Source of the DNA: Cytobacillus firmus DS1 | GTDB lineage: Bacteria > Bacillota > Bacilli > Bacillales > Cytobacillaceae | NCBI RefSeq assembly: GCF_000565285.1 | Contig: NZ_APVL01000008.1 | Coordinates: forward strand, 176,023-240,022 | Reading direction: 5' to 3' | DNA: 64,000 bases | In this document: positions 18,970 to 28,472 of the stretch, one piece after another | How positions within the stretch are numbered: the stretch's first letter is position 1 | Layout: each line of letters opens with the position of its first letter | Notes under the pieces: model-generated | Told to the model about the DNA's origin: nothing | Databases searched by the model: none | Seen by the model: the letters and a program-made list of their open reading frames with translations, nothing else | Made by a program: the position numbers and the translations under genes

Positions 18970-20162
18970 TGAATGAAGCTTTTGCAAAGGCAGTTCCTGT
19001 GCTCGAGAAGTTAGAAGCTGCAGGTTTTGAGGCCTATTTTGTAGGAGGCTCTGTCAGGGATTATATTCTTGGAAAAGAAATTGCAGACGTCGATATTGCT
19101 ACTTCGGCTACCCCTGAAGAAGTAAAAACCATATTCTCAAGAACACTTGATGTGGGTATTGAGCATGGCACTGTGGTGGTTCTATATCATGGCATACCCT
19201 ATGAAATTACAACCTTCCGAACAGAGGCTGAATACCTGGATTTTCGGCGGCCTTCAGAAGTGCAATTTATCAGATCACTGGAAGAGGATTTGAAAAGAAG
19301 AGATTTTACGATGAACGCGATTGCCATGGATAAAGAAGGGCTGCTTATCGATCCTTTTAATGGCAGGGGCGCTATAGAGGAAAAAAAAATTTGCACTGTA
19401 GGCAAGCCTGCTGAGAGATTTACTGAAGATGCCCTTCGAATGATGAGAGCAGTCCGCTTTTTCAGCCAGCTGGCATTTGAGATTGATAAAAACACTTATG
19501 ATGCTTTGGCATCCCTGTCACATTTACTTGAAAACATAGCAGTGGAAAGAAAGCTGGCAGAGTTCGAAAAGCTATTAGCGGGAACGGGCAGGATGAAAGC
19601 TCTAAAGGTAATTGCGGAAACAGGATTGTCTAATTGTCTGCCAAAAATGTCAGGCTTCCAACAGGAATTAAAAGAAGCAGAAAATTATAATGGAGCAGAT
19701 CTGACAGGAGATGAAATGTGGGCCTTTCTTGCGTGTATTTTTAAGTTGGACGAGTCACAGGCTGAAGCTTTTCTGAAGAACTGGAAACTGCCTGTAAAGA
19801 GAACAAAAAAGATAGTGTCGATTATCAGCTGGATCCGGTACAGGGCCAAAAACCACTGGGAGGCCTATTCCCTTTATCAGGCAGGGGACAAGTTCCTGAA
19901 CGCGGAACGGGTGCGCAACGTAATCTTGCATGAGGACTCAAGCAGGGGAACAGATAGCCTGCTGAGTCAATATAATTCTCTGCCGATTAAAGAAAGAAGC
20001 GATCTTCAGCTTACTGGAGATCAGCTGATGGATTGGTTTGGCAAACCTCCTGGTCCCTGGATTAAAGCGGAGCTTGAAAAAACCGAAAAAGCAGTCTTGC
20101 GCGGCGAATTGAATAATAGCAATGAATCCATAAGGGAGTGGCTCATAAAGTGCAATCAGTAA
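18969..20162 (+). CDS. cca: CCA-adding tRNA nucleotidyltransferase
   Basis: Class II tRNA nucleotidyltransferase (397 aa) that adds or repairs the 3' CCA of tRNAs. Motif A is FVGGSVRDYILG with the DVDIATSA metal aspartates (about 21-46). The RRDFTMNAIA and EDALRMMRAVRF motifs follow in the head and neck. ATG at 18969 shares its A with the bshA stop; a TTG one codon earlier is in frame but less likely. The 3' end overlaps the birA start. Confidence 0.95.
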   Translation: MNEAFAKAVPVLEKLEAAGFEAYFVGGSVRDYILGKEIADVDIATSATPEEVKTIFSRTLDVGIEHGTVVVLYHGIPYEITTFRTEAEYLDFRRPSEVQFIRSLEEDLKRRDFTMNAIAMDKEGLLIDPFNGRGAIEEKKICTVGKPAERFTEDALRMMRAVRFFSQLAFEIDKNTYDALASLSHLLENIAVERKLAEFEKLLAGTGRMKALKVIAETGLSNCLPKMSGFQQELKEAENYNGADLTGDEMWAFLACIFKLDESQAEAFLKNWKLPVKRTKKIVSIISWIRYRAKNHWEAYSLYQAGDKFLNAERVRNVILHEDSSRGTDSLLSQYNSLPIKERSDLQLTGDQLMDWFGKPPGPWIKAELEKTEKAVLRGELNNSNESIREWLIKCNQ

Positions 20163-21133
20163 TCAGGAACAAATTGATTGATGCTTTTACGAAAAGCAAT
20201 GAGGAATACCTTTCAGGCCAGTATTTAGCTGACCTGATTGGCTGTTCAAGAACGGCTGTGTGGAAGCATATTGAAGAGCTGAGGAGAGAAGGCTTTGAAT
20301 TGGAAGCGGTCAGAAGAAAAGGTTATCGGATAACAAAAACACCTGAAAAAGTTACTCCTGATGAAATCAGGCTTGGTTTGCAGACTGAAACACTTGGACG
20401 CCAGATTCATCATGAAGAAAGTGTTGATTCAACTCAGAAGATTGCCCATCGCCTTGCATACGAGGGTGCGCAGGAAGGAACGGTCGTCATTGCGGAAGAA
20501 CAGCTGTCAGGCAGGGGAAGAATGGACAGGAGATGGCATTCTCCAAAATCAACAGGCATATGGATGAGTGTAATTCTAAGGCCGAACATTCCACCTCCGA
20601 AAGCACCGCAGCTTACGCTGATTACAGCAGTGGCTGTTGTACAGGCAATTGAAGAGCTGACAGATTTAACACCGCAAATTAAATGGCCGAATGATATTTT
20701 GATGAACGGGAAAAAGGTTACAGGAATTCTGACAGAACTGCAGGCGGATGCCGATCGGATTATTTCGATTATCATTGGAATTGGCATCAACGTTAACCAG
20801 CAGCTTGATGATTATCCCGATGAGCTTAAAGAAATTGCCACTTCATTATCCATTGAAAAAGGCGAAAAGCTTTCAAGAGCTAAGCTGATTAAGATCCTGC
20901 TTGGCAAATTGGAAAACCTGTATAAACTTTATTTAGAGAAGGGCTTTTATCCGATTAAGCTTTTATGGGAAAGTTATGCGGTCAGCATTGGCAAAAATCT
21001 TACTGCAAGAACGATTACCGGAAGCATATATGGCAAGGCCCTTGGCATAACCGAGGATGGGGTCCTGATGATTGAAGACAGCAGCGGGAAAGTCCATCAC
21101 GTATATTCTGCAGACATTGAGCTGGATGTATAG
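20150..21133 (+). CDS. birA: Biotin-protein ligase and biotin operon repressor
   Basis: BirA (327 aa) has an N-terminal winged helix (YLADLIGCSRTAVWKHIEEL, about 23-42) and a biotin ligase domain with the biotinyl-AMP loop SGRGRMDRRWHSP and KWPNDI. It biotinylates acetyl-CoA carboxylase and represses biotin genes. GTG at 20150 gives MQSVIRNKLIDAF, aligned with B. subtilis BirA; GTG at 20138 overlaps the GGGAG Shine-Dalgarno. It is the last gene of the dapB operon. Confidence 0.93.
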   Translation: MQSVIRNKLIDAFTKSNEEYLSGQYLADLIGCSRTAVWKHIEELRREGFELEAVRRKGYRITKTPEKVTPDEIRLGLQTETLGRQIHHEESVDSTQKIAHRLAYEGAQEGTVVIAEEQLSGRGRMDRRWHSPKSTGIWMSVILRPNIPPPKAPQLTLITAVAVVQAIEELTDLTPQIKWPNDILMNGKKVTGILTELQADADRIISIIIGIGINVNQQLDDYPDELKEIATSLSIEKGEKLSRAKLIKILLGKLENLYKLYLEKGFYPIKLLWESYAVSIGKNLTARTITGSIYGKALGITEDGVLMIEDSSGKVHHVYSADIELDV

Positions 21134-21401
21134 AATGCTGGCCTGAAAGTTTTTATAGCCAACTCATTTGCATTTTTGATATACTTTTTATGGGCAGTAT
21201 CCTTAACAGAACTGCACCTATTTTAAGGAAACACAAAAATAATATATCTGCCTAGATCCAAAAAATGGACCGGGACAGAGGGATGAACTGATATATGAGC
21301 TATTGCAAAATCCTTCTGCCATCAGAAGGGTTTTTTTAATGTTCTGTTTTTTATAACTCATTATAGTTTTATTGCCTCTTCCTGCATAAGGAGGACGAAT
21401 G
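21134..21401. other. Intergenic region birA-panB
   Basis: A 268-base stretch without a credible gene. I looked for a T-box or other leader and found none of the expected conserved blocks. It holds one strong terminator (21307-21337) and the AAGGAGG Shine-Dalgarno of panB (21389-21394). Confidence 0.6.
21307..21337 (+). terminator. Terminator between birA and panB
   Basis: CCTTCTG (21312-21318) pairs with CAGAAGG (21323-21329) around CCAT; flanking A and T runs extend the stem, followed by TTTTTTT. It lies 174 bases past birA and 65 bases before panB, so a leader role for panB cannot be excluded. Confidence 0.85.
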
Positions 21402-22238
21402 ATGAAGCAAACAACAGACTTTTCAAAAATGAAGGAAAATGATGAGAAAATTGTAATGCTGACCGCCTATGATTTTCCTGCCGCCAAACAGGCTGAAAAA
21501 GCCAATGTGGACATGATACTTGTGGGGGATTCGCTTGGTATGGTAGTGCTGGGCTATGATTCAACCGTTCCTGTTACGATGGAGGATATGATTCATCACG
21601 GAAAAGCTGTTAAACGGGGGGCACAACATACATTCATTGTGATTGACATGCCGTTTATGAGCTATCATTTGTCCGTGAAAGATACACTCTTAAATGGAGC
21701 AAGACTCATTCAGGAGACTGGTGCACATGCTGTTAAGCTTGAAGGCGGTGATGAAGTCGCACAACAAATCAGGGCGTTAACAAAAGCTGGCATTCCAGTT
21801 GTTGCCCACCTTGGCCTGACACCACAATCCGTTGGCGTCCTGGGAGGCTATAAGGTTCAGGGAAAAAACGCTGAAGCAGCCAGAAAGCTGATTGATGATG
21901 CCAGGGAATGTGAGAGAGCCGGAGCCTTTGCTCTTGTCCTTGAGTGTGTTCCAAAACAGCTGGCAAAGCAGATCACGGAGGAATTAATGATTCCAGTCAT
22001 TGGCATCGGGGCAGGCAAGGATACAGATGGACAGGTCCTTGTGTACCATGATGTATTAGGATACGGTGTAGATCGTGTTCCAAAGTTCGTGAAACAGTAT
22101 GAAAACCTGAACCCGATAATCGGCGACAGCCTTACTAAGTATACCGATGAAGTGAAGAATGGAGCATTCCCTGATGATTCCCATTCTTTCAGGATGAAAG
22201 AGGAAGAGCTGCTGTTTCTGTATGGAGGAAAAGCATGA
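21402..22238 (+). CDS. panB: 3-methyl-2-oxobutanoate hydroxymethyltransferase
   Basis: PanB (278 aa) makes ketopantoate from 2-oxoisovalerate and methylenetetrahydrofolate, the first committed step to pantothenate. Conserved blocks are [24 protein letters not shown] with the metal aspartate, KLEGG, and VIGIGAG. Two ATGs are in tandem (21399, 21402); the second has better spacing to AAGGAGG and gives the family start [11 protein letters not shown]. It overlaps panC by 4 bases. Confidence 0.95.
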   Translation: MKQTTDFSKMKENDEKIVMLTAYDFPAAKQAEKANVDMILVGDSLGMVVLGYDSTVPVTMEDMIHHGKAVKRGAQHTFIVIDMPFMSYHLSVKDTLLNGARLIQETGAHAVKLEGGDEVAQQIRALTKAGIPVVAHLGLTPQSVGVLGGYKVQGKNAEAARKLIDDARECERAGAFALVLECVPKQLAKQITEELMIPVIGIGAGKDTDGQVLVYHDVLGYGVDRVPKFVKQYENLNPIIGDSLTKYTDEVKNGAFPDDSHSFRMKEEELLFLYGGKA

Positions 22239-23092
22239 GAACGATTACTGATATAAGAGAAATGCAAAGGATTGCTTTACAGCTTAAGAAGGAAGGAAAA
22301 GCAATCGGTTTTGTCCCGACAATGGGCTATTTGCATGAAGGTCATCTTTCGTTATTAAGGAATGCCAGGAAAGAAAATGATGTAACAGTGGTCAGTATCT
22401 TTGTCAATCCGCTGCAATTTGGCCCTGCAGAAGATTTGGCGACATACCCAAGGGATTTCGAGCGTGACAGCAGCCTTGCAGAGACAGAGGGCTGCGATTA
22501 TATTTTCTTTCCTTCAGCAGATGATATGTATCCTGCAGCATTGTCGGTAACGGCTAAGGTACAGGAGCGGACAGATGTTTTATGCGGAAAATCACGTCCC
22601 GGACATTTTGATGGGGTTGCCACTGTCCTGATAAAACTGTTCAACATTGTTCAGCCGGATAAAGTGTATTTCGGGATGAAGGATGCCCAGCAGGTGGCCG
22701 TCGTGGACGGGCTTGTAAGAGATTTTAATATTCCAGTGGAGATTGTCCCTGTTCAGACGGTCAGGGAAGAAGATGGTCTTGCTAAGAGCTCACGGAACGT
22801 GCATCTTTTGCCGGAAGAACGCGATCAGGCCGCTGCTCTCCATCAAAGTCTTAAAATGGCGGAGGCTCTGATAGCTGAAGGGGAATACGATTCCGTGAGG
22901 GTTCTTAGCAGCATCAGGGAATTTATTGAAAAAAACACAAGCGGGGAAATAGATTATATTGAAATTCTATCTTATCCTGATCTTAAACAGCTCTCCCTTC
23001 TGGAAGAGAAGATCATTATCGCTATGGCCGTTAAATTCAATAAGGCCCGTTTAATAGATAACGCAATAATATCAGTGAAAAAAGAAAGCTAA
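22235..23092 (+). CDS. panC: Pantothenate synthetase (pantoate-beta-alanine ligase)
   Basis: PanC (285 aa) condenses pantoate with beta-alanine using ATP. The ATP-binding block [16 protein letters not shown] (about 24-39) contains the HxGH motif of the nucleotidyltransferase fold. YFGMKDAQQ and the KSSRN signature near 180 complete the active site. ATGA overlap with panB. panD, which supplies beta-alanine, follows 14 bases downstream, so panBCD covers the pathway from ketoisovalerate except ketopantoate reduction. Confidence 0.96.
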   Translation: MRTITDIREMQRIALQLKKEGKAIGFVPTMGYLHEGHLSLLRNARKENDVTVVSIFVNPLQFGPAEDLATYPRDFERDSSLAETEGCDYIFFPSADDMYPAALSVTAKVQERTDVLCGKSRPGHFDGVATVLIKLFNIVQPDKVYFGMKDAQQVAVVDGLVRDFNIPVEIVPVQTVREEDGLAKSSRNVHLLPEERDQAAALHQSLKMAEALIAEGEYDSVRVLSSIREFIEKNTSGEIDYIEILSYPDLKQLSLLEEKIIIAMAVKFNKARLIDNAIISVKKES

Positions 23093-23106
23093 GGGAGGAA
23101 GGCAGC

Positions 23107-23490
23107 ATGTTTCGCACCATGATGAATGGCAAGATCCATCGTGCAACAGTAACAGAAGCCAATCTAAATTATGTTGGCAGCATCACTATTGATACGGACA
23201 TTATTGAAGCTGTTGGAATGGCACCCAATGAAAAGGTTCAAATCGTCAATAATAACAATGGTGCAAGATTTGAAACCTATATTATTCCAGGAAAAAGAGG
23301 CAGCGGAGTAATCTGCGTGAATGGTGCAGCTGCACGTCTTGTTCAGGAAGGCGATATTGTCATTATCATTTCTTATGCTCTTGTTCCGGATGAAAAGGTC
23401 CCTTATCATGAACCGAAGGTAGCCATAATGGACAGCAGCAATCGGATCGCTGACATGATACATGCAGAGCCGGAAAGTACAGTGCTATAA
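23107..23490 (+). CDS. panD: Aspartate 1-decarboxylase proenzyme
   Basis: PanD (127 aa) makes beta-alanine from aspartate. It is synthesised as a proenzyme that cleaves itself at G24-S25, seen here in NYVGSITID, to give the pyruvoyl cofactor. K9 and Y22 of the active site are also present. RBS GGGAGG. A terminator 12 bases downstream ends panBCD. Confidence 0.96.
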   Translation: MFRTMMNGKIHRATVTEANLNYVGSITIDTDIIEAVGMAPNEKVQIVNNNNGARFETYIIPGKRGSGVICVNGAAARLVQEGDIVIIISYALVPDEKVPYHEPKVAIMDSSNRIADMIHAEPESTVL

Positions 23491-23502
23491 TGTATTTTAA
23501 TT

Positions 23503-23537
23503 AGAGCGGAACTCTTATGGAGCTTCGGCTCTTTTTT
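23503..23537 (+). terminator. Terminator of panBCD
   Basis: AGAGC (23503-23507) begins a ~30-base imperfect hairpin closing with GGCTCT (23527-23532), followed by a T run. Confidence 0.75.
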
Positions 23538-23658
23538 ATAATCGGCAGTGAATAAGGGACCTGAGCAGGTGGAAGAAAATAAAGAGGGAAAAGTATTTGC
23601 CTTTTTCTTTTTCCGTTTTTATGATACCTTTTGAATGACTGAATATGAGGTGTTAGCC

Positions 23659-26460
23659 ATGGGTAATAAATATGTTGTAGTGGATTTGGAAACAACCGGA
23701 AACGCCCCGAAAAAAGGCGATAAAATAATACAATTCGCTGCTGTGGTGATCGAAAACGGAAAAATTACAGAGCAATACTCCTCCCTTATAAATCCGGAGC
23801 AATCTATTCCCCCTTTCATAGAAGAACTGACTGGCTTGTCAGATGAAATGGTCGAGGATGCTCCGCTATTTTCGGAGGTTGCCCCTAAAGTCCTGACATT
23901 GCTCGAGGGTGCCTATTTTGTCGCTCACAATGTTTTGTTTGATTTGTCCTTTTTACAGGAAGAATTGATTGAAGCGGGATATAACGGGTTTTACGGTCCA
24001 GTTCTTGATACAGTGGAGATGGCCCGAATTCTTTTTCCCACCGCAGATAGCTACAAATTATCGGACCTTGCTCTCCGGGAAGGCCTTAATCATGAACGCC
24101 CCCATCAGGCAGACAGCGATGCATATGTTACCGCTGAGCTCCTGTTAATATTATTAAACAAGCTTAAAAACCTTCCTCATACCACCATAGAACAGCTGCA
24201 TAAGCTGTCTGGAGGATTAAAGAGTGATCTTGATATATTATTGGACGAGCACATTTTAATTAATGAAAGTAAGATTGAACAATTGGCTGATGATATTGAA
24301 GTTCACAGAGGAATTGCTTTAAAAAAAGGAACGGAACGACAGGAATCTGTAAGCCCCGGATTTTTGGGCTTTCCTTTCAGTGATGGGGAAAAACAGGCAT
24401 TGTTCATTAAAGCTTTCCCTTCCTATGAAAAAAGGCAAGGCCAGTTTATCATGATGGATTCGGTTTATGAAGCCTTTAGAAATAAACAGCATGCATTAAT
24501 AGAGGCAGGGACTGGTGTTGGGAAATCCCTGGCATACCTTGTTCCGGCGGCTTTACATGCAAAGGAGAGCGGCAGAACTGTCGTTATCAGTACATATACA
24601 ACACAGCTGCAGGAGCAGCTGCTTTCTAAGGATGTTCCACTGCTGCAAAAAATGCTGTCATTCCCGCTCAGAACTGTTTTGCTCAAGGGGAGAAGCCACT
24701 ATATCAGCCTTGCGAAGTTCGTTCAAACGCTTAGAGATGATGAAGATAATTATGATACAATCCTCAGCAAAATGCAGATTCTGGTATGGCTCCTGGAGAC
24801 TGACGCTGGTGATATTGATGAATTAAACCTGTCAAGCGGCGGGATGATTTACTGGAGCAGAATAAAGAATGATGAAACAGCTTTTTTGCAGGATAAGTCG
24901 TGGATATCGAGAGATTTTTATCTGAGGGCAAGAAAGGAAGCACAAAAGGCAGATATCATAATTACAAATCATTCACTGCTTTTAACGGATCTTACTGCAA
25001 GTAATGCTATTTTGCCGGAATTCAGCCATGTGGTGATCGATGAGGGGCATCATTTTGTTAAGGCTTCCGGGAAACATTTCGGGAACAAGCTGGATTATTT
25101 ATCAGTGCGGCTGATGCTTGGACAAATTGGAATGATGGAACAGAAACAGCTCTATTATAAGCTTGAGAAGCTGGTGGAAGAGAAAGCAGGGACACGGGAT
25201 GATTTCATGCATTCTTTTGAAGTCAACCAATTAATAGCCGATATTCTCCATGAAATGGATGAATTGTTCAGAGTAATAGCGATTTATGCTAAAAAGTACA
25301 ATAAAGCAAAAAAAAGCGTAAATCGAATTTCAGTAAGATTTAATAAAAGTGCTGCCAATAAGGAAACGAAGGCTGTATTAGCGAGTGCCGAACGTTTTGG
25401 ATTTATGCTTAAAGATTTAATCCAGGCTATTGACAGTCGTGTATGCGCAGTTTCAGCAATTAAATCGGCCCTCTCTCTTGAGGAAAAAGCATTAATGGAG
25501 GAAGTGGCTTCTATTTTGGATGATTTGCGGGATATGAATGAAGACTTAAACCATATCTTTCATTTGCCGGCCGCGGAATTTGTTGTATGGGTAGAAATGG
25601 ATACGCGCTCAGCACAAAATGCCACAACGGTTTATGCACAGCCTGTATCGGTTTCTGAATACCTTAATGATCAATTCTTCAGCCGAAAGGAAAGTACGGT
25701 CATTACATCTGCCACTTTATCTGTAAAAAATTCCTTCAGTTTTATCGTTAAGGAATTAGGGCTGGAGGAACAGCAATGCACTCTGAAGCAAATTCAATCT
25801 CCTTTTGATTATCAGAATCAGGTTAAGCTAGTGGTTTCTGATGATTTGCCTGAAGTTAATGCAGTACCGCTCGAGGAGTATGTGGCATCCATAACCGAGC
25901 ATATTATTTCAATTGCGGAAGCAGCAAAGGGAAGAATGCTGATTCTTTTCACTTCGCATGAAATGTTAAGGAGAACCCATGAGCTTATCAAGGAATCAGG
26001 GTTCCTGGAGGACTATGCTATCATCGCACAGGGTGTAACAAGCGGGAGCAGATCAAGGCTAACGAGAAATTTCCAGCGTTTTGATAAAGCCATTCTCTTA
26101 GGGACAAGCAGCTTTTGGGAAGGTGTGGATATCCCGGGTGAGGATTTATCCTGTCTTGTAATCGTAAGATTGCCTTTTTCACCCCCTGATGAACCGATGG
26201 CACAGGCAAAAAATGAGCAAATTGCCAACAAAGGAAAAAACCCGTTTTCCGAATACTCATTGCCCGAGGCAATTATCCGCTTCAAGCAGGGTGTTGGGAG
26301 ATTAATCAGAACAAGTACAGACAGGGGTGTAATCGTGATATTCGACCGGAGAATCATCACCGCAAGATATGGAAAAGCATTCCTGGATTCCATTCCGCCC
26401 ATTCCTGTCGAGAAAAGCAATATTGATGAAATTGTCGATTTGATTAATAATTGGCTATAA
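23659..26460 (+). CDS. dinG: DinG-type ATP-dependent helicase with N-terminal exonuclease domain
   Basis: A 933-residue two-domain protein. Residues ~1-170 form a DEDDh 3'-5' exonuclease (VVVDLETTG with D9 and E11, later HNVLFD and HQADSDA). The rest is an XPD/DinG-like superfamily 2 helicase: Walker A AGTGVGKS (283-290), DEGH (461-464) and the C-terminal QGVGRLIR motif. The four-cysteine Fe-S insert of E. coli DinG is not visible, as in B. subtilis DinG. The ATG at 23659 follows GAGGTG and starts MGNKYVVVDLETTG; an ATG at 23635 lacks an RBS. A role in DNA repair is likely from the family. Confidence 0.93.
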   Translation: MGNKYVVVDLETTGNAPKKGDKIIQFAAVVIENGKITEQYSSLINPEQSIPPFIEELTGLSDEMVEDAPLFSEVAPKVLTLLEGAYFVAHNVLFDLSFLQEELIEAGYNGFYGPVLDTVEMARILFPTADSYKLSDLALREGLNHERPHQADSDAYVTAELLLILLNKLKNLPHTTIEQLHKLSGGLKSDLDILLDEHILINESKIEQLADDIEVHRGIALKKGTERQESVSPGFLGFPFSDGEKQALFIKAFPSYEKRQGQFIMMDSVYEAFRNKQHALIEAGTGVGKSLAYLVPAALHAKESGRTVVISTYTTQLQEQLLSKDVPLLQKMLSFPLRTVLLKGRSHYISLAKFVQTLRDDEDNYDTILSKMQILVWLLETDAGDIDELNLSSGGMIYWSRIKNDETAFLQDKSWISRDFYLRARKEAQKADIIITNHSLLLTDLTASNAILPEFSHVVIDEGHHFVKASGKHFGNKLDYLSVRLMLGQIGMMEQKQLYYKLEKLVEEKAGTRDDFMHSFEVNQLIADILHEMDELFRVIAIYAKKYNKAKKSVNRISVRFNKSAANKETKAVLASAERFGFMLKDLIQAIDSRVCAVSAIKSALSLEEKALMEEVASILDDLRDMNEDLNHIFHLPAAEFVVWVEMDTRSAQNATTVYAQPVSVSEYLNDQFFSRKESTVITSATLSVKNSFSFIVKELGLEEQQCTLKQIQSPFDYQNQVKLVVSDDLPEVNAVPLEEYVASITEHIISIAEAAKGRMLILFTSHEMLRRTHELIKESGFLEDYAIIAQGVTSGSRSRLTRNFQRFDKAILLGTSSFWEGVDIPGEDLSCLVIVRLPFSPPDEPMAQAKNEQIANKGKNPFSEYSLPEAIIRFKQGVGRLIRTSTDRGVIVIFDRRIITARYGKAFLDSIPPIPVEKSNIDEIVDLINNWL

Positions 26461-26609
26461 ACGTTCCGTGTATTTTCACTTTCATTCTTTTTTTGATGAA
26501 CAAACGTCTGTTATAGCAGGATAAATTTAGATGATTAACACATTATAAATTTGTTGGGTTTTAATAAATCCTCAGTCTGCTTTTGTTTCAATGTAGGAGG
26601 AATGGAAAG

Positions 26610-27458
26610 ATGAACGTGCTGTTCGCCTTTATGCTGCTGTTTGCGAATTGGTATTACATACCGAAAGATTCACCGGCAGTTCCAGTTAAAGTGGAAAGCA
26701 TTGACCTAAAACTAAAAAGCGATGAACTGGCTTTTACGTTTTTTTCTCTATCTGATGGCGAGTCTGCCTTAATACATCATGGAAATGATGAAAAAGTCCT
26801 AATTAACACCGGTGGGCAAGGAACAGAGGGAGAATTAAAAAAGCTTCTTGATTTATATGGCGTAAACCAGATTTCAGCAGTCATCCTGACAGATGAGCAA
26901 TTATATAATAAGGCAAACCTTAAATGGCTTATCAAAAACTTCGGGGTAAGGGAAATTATAGCGGATGAATCTGCAGTTTCAGAGCTGAAGTCGGAGAAAG
27001 GAATAAGTGATCTGGATTTTCATGTCTGGAATCAGAATACGAAGCAGCAGCTTTTTCCGGAATTACATGCAGAAGTTCTATACGAAGGCAGTGACCTGGG
27101 GGAAGGAATGGATATTTCCTTTACATTCGATAGACATCGGATATTGTTTATGAACTCCACAAGTCCGGAAGCTAAAGAGTTGCTTATGGGAAAAGTGTTA
27201 TCGAATGTTAATATTGTTAAACTTCCTGCATTTGGAGGGAATGGCTCTATATCAGAAGAGATGATCAAACATCTGGATCCCCAGATCGCTATTCTTTTTT
27301 ATAGACCATCCATAAAACCTGATACGGATCTGTTTCGACTGTTAAATGATGCCTGGGTTGATGTATATTTTACAAGAAAGCACGGAACCATCACCATCAA
27401 ATTTACAGATGTTAACTATGAGTTATTCACGATTTTCCAGGGTGAGGAGTTCCAATAA
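26610..27458 (+). CDS. ComEC/metallo-beta-lactamase-like protein lacking metal ligands
   Basis: A 282-residue protein starting at ATG 26610 (GGAGG 26596-26600). A short hydrophobic N-terminus (about 2-16) may be a signal or anchor. Residues 44-68 (FFSLSDGESALI then VLINTG) resemble the first strands of the ComEC C-terminal metallo-beta-lactamase domain (normally VGxGD and DTG). Where the HxHxDH zinc motif should follow, the sequence is ILTDEQLYNKANLKWLI (92-108), with no histidines. I infer a catalytically dead relative of unknown role. It lies between dinG and ypmA. Confidence 0.5.
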   Translation: MNVLFAFMLLFANWYYIPKDSPAVPVKVESIDLKLKSDELAFTFFSLSDGESALIHHGNDEKVLINTGGQGTEGELKKLLDLYGVNQISAVILTDEQLYNKANLKWLIKNFGVREIIADESAVSELKSEKGISDLDFHVWNQNTKQQLFPELHAEVLYEGSDLGEGMDISFTFDRHRILFMNSTSPEAKELLMGKVLSNVNIVKLPAFGGNGSISEEMIKHLDPQIAILFYRPSIKPDTDLFRLLNDAWVDVYFTRKHGTITIKFTDVNYELFTIFQGEEFQ

Positions 27459-27470
27459 ACAGAAAATTAA

Positions 27471-27520
27471 CCTTCACGAAAAATTCCCAGGGAAGATTTT
27501 GTGAAGGCAATTAATTTTTT
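27471..27520 (+). terminator. Terminator-like hairpin after the 26610-27458 gene
   Basis: CCTTCACGAAA (27471-27481) pairs with TTTGTGAAGG (ending 27507); inner TTCCC/GGGAA adds to the stem. TTAATTTTTT follows after a 3-base gap. Confidence 0.6.
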
Positions 27521-27574
27521 GCGGCTAATTATTTGCACTCAGCTAATTCTTTCCCCTTGAAAAGGCAGGAAACG

Positions 27575-27598
27575 AAAAAGCTGCGCTCTTGGCGCAGC
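27575..27598 (-). terminator. Orphan minus-strand terminator-like hairpin
   Basis: GCTGCGC (27580-27586) and GCGCAGC (27592-27598) form a GC-rich stem; on the minus strand it is followed by TTTTTCG. No minus-strand gene lies upstream within the intergenic region. Confidence 0.5.
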
Positions 27599-27761
27599 AT
27601 GACGTGGTGGACCAGAAGAAAATTTGTTATTGTTTTAATACCAGTTAATCATTTCTGCTGTTATACTGTTACTGAGATTTATTTCTTTGTAGAATTAGTT
27701 TAACCCTAACGGTTGGGTATATAAGTTACAAATATTGTAGAGGCTGAGGAGGAATTCCAGA

Positions 27762-27932
27762 ATGGAAAGCAAAATTGAGGTTTTATCTACCGTGAAGATC
27801 CAGCAAAGCCCGGATCTGTATAAAATTGTTGATGCACTGAACAGAACGTTAAAAGAAAAAGACTTGATGTTCGGTTTGGCGCTTGATCAGGAAGATCAAA
27901 ATAAAGCGATTTTTACGATTTATCGTACATAA
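27762..27932 (+). CDS. ypmA: Small conserved protein YpmA
   Basis: A 56-residue protein beginning MESKIEVLSTVKIQQSPDLY and ending FTIYRT, with GAGGAGG-type RBS (GGAGGAATTCCAGA) before the ATG. It matches my memory of B. subtilis YpmA in length and in place between dinG and ypmB. It is soluble, slightly acidic, and has no visible catalytic motif; the role is unknown. ypmB starts 15 bases after its stop, so the two are probably co-transcribed. Confidence 0.85.
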   Translation: MESKIEVLSTVKIQQSPDLYKIVDALNRTLKEKDLMFGLALDQEDQNKAIFTIYRT

Positions 27933-27947
27933 AAGAGTGATTGAGAC

Positions 27948-28421
27948 ATGAAAAAAGTATTATGGGGTATCATTATTCTGCTTGTCATAAGCATTGGAGC
28001 AGGCTCTTTCATATATTTAAACAGCATGAAGCCGGTGAGGGCAGCAGAATCAAAGGCAGTTGAGCTGGCGAAACAGGAAACCGATCTTGCTGAAGCTGAA
28101 GATTTCAATTTATATCATGGGACTGAGACCTTCTATGTGATCGAAGGCAAAGATCATGATGATACAAGCATATATGTGTGGGTTCCGGAAAAAAAGGGGA
28201 AAATCATCTCACTGAAGCAATCTGATGGAATTTCCCAAAATGAAGCCATTAACAGACTTAAGCAGGAGAAAAATTCTGCTGAGATCATGTCTGTCCGGCT
28301 GGGCATGGAGAAAAATATTCCATTATGGGAAATTCATTACCGTTCCGGCAATAATTTAATAAATTATTATTATATAGATTTTAAAACAGGAGAATGGCTT
28401 AAAAAAATTGAAAACCTGTAG
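27948..28421 (+). CDS. ypmB: Membrane-anchored protein YpmB
   Basis: A 157-residue protein with one N-terminal membrane helix (VLWGIIILLVISIGAGSFIYL, about 4-24) and an extracytoplasmic domain that contains a TDLAEAEDFNLYHGTETFYV segment and a C-terminal YYIDFKTGEWL strand pair, PepSY-like in character. It corresponds to B. subtilis YpmB by sequence pattern and location before aspB. No enzymatic residue is evident; a role at the cell envelope is inferred from topology only. Confidence 0.85.
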   Translation: MKKVLWGIIILLVISIGAGSFIYLNSMKPVRAAESKAVELAKQETDLAEAEDFNLYHGTETFYVIEGKDHDDTSIYVWVPEKKGKIISLKQSDGISQNEAINRLKQEKNSAEIMSVRLGMEKNIPLWEIHYRSGNNLINYYYIDFKTGEWLKKIENL

Positions 28422-28472
28422 CCTTAGGCAATCACCGCCACAGTGCAGGAGGAAATCGGGAGGAAGCAAGCA

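Larger units (their letters stand above)
27459..27761. other. 303-base intergenic region before ypmA
   Basis: Contains a plus-strand terminator (27471-27520), a minus-strand terminator-like hairpin (27575-27598) with no minus-strand gene behind it, and an AACCCTAACGGTTGGGT imperfect inverted repeat (27703-27719) upstream of the ypmA RBS. No coding sequence is supported. Confidence 0.6.

Noticed and set aside
21134..21401. Possible T-box or riboswitch leader before panB
   Set aside because: None of the T-box conserved blocks are visible and no known riboswitch core was recognised; only a terminator is clear.
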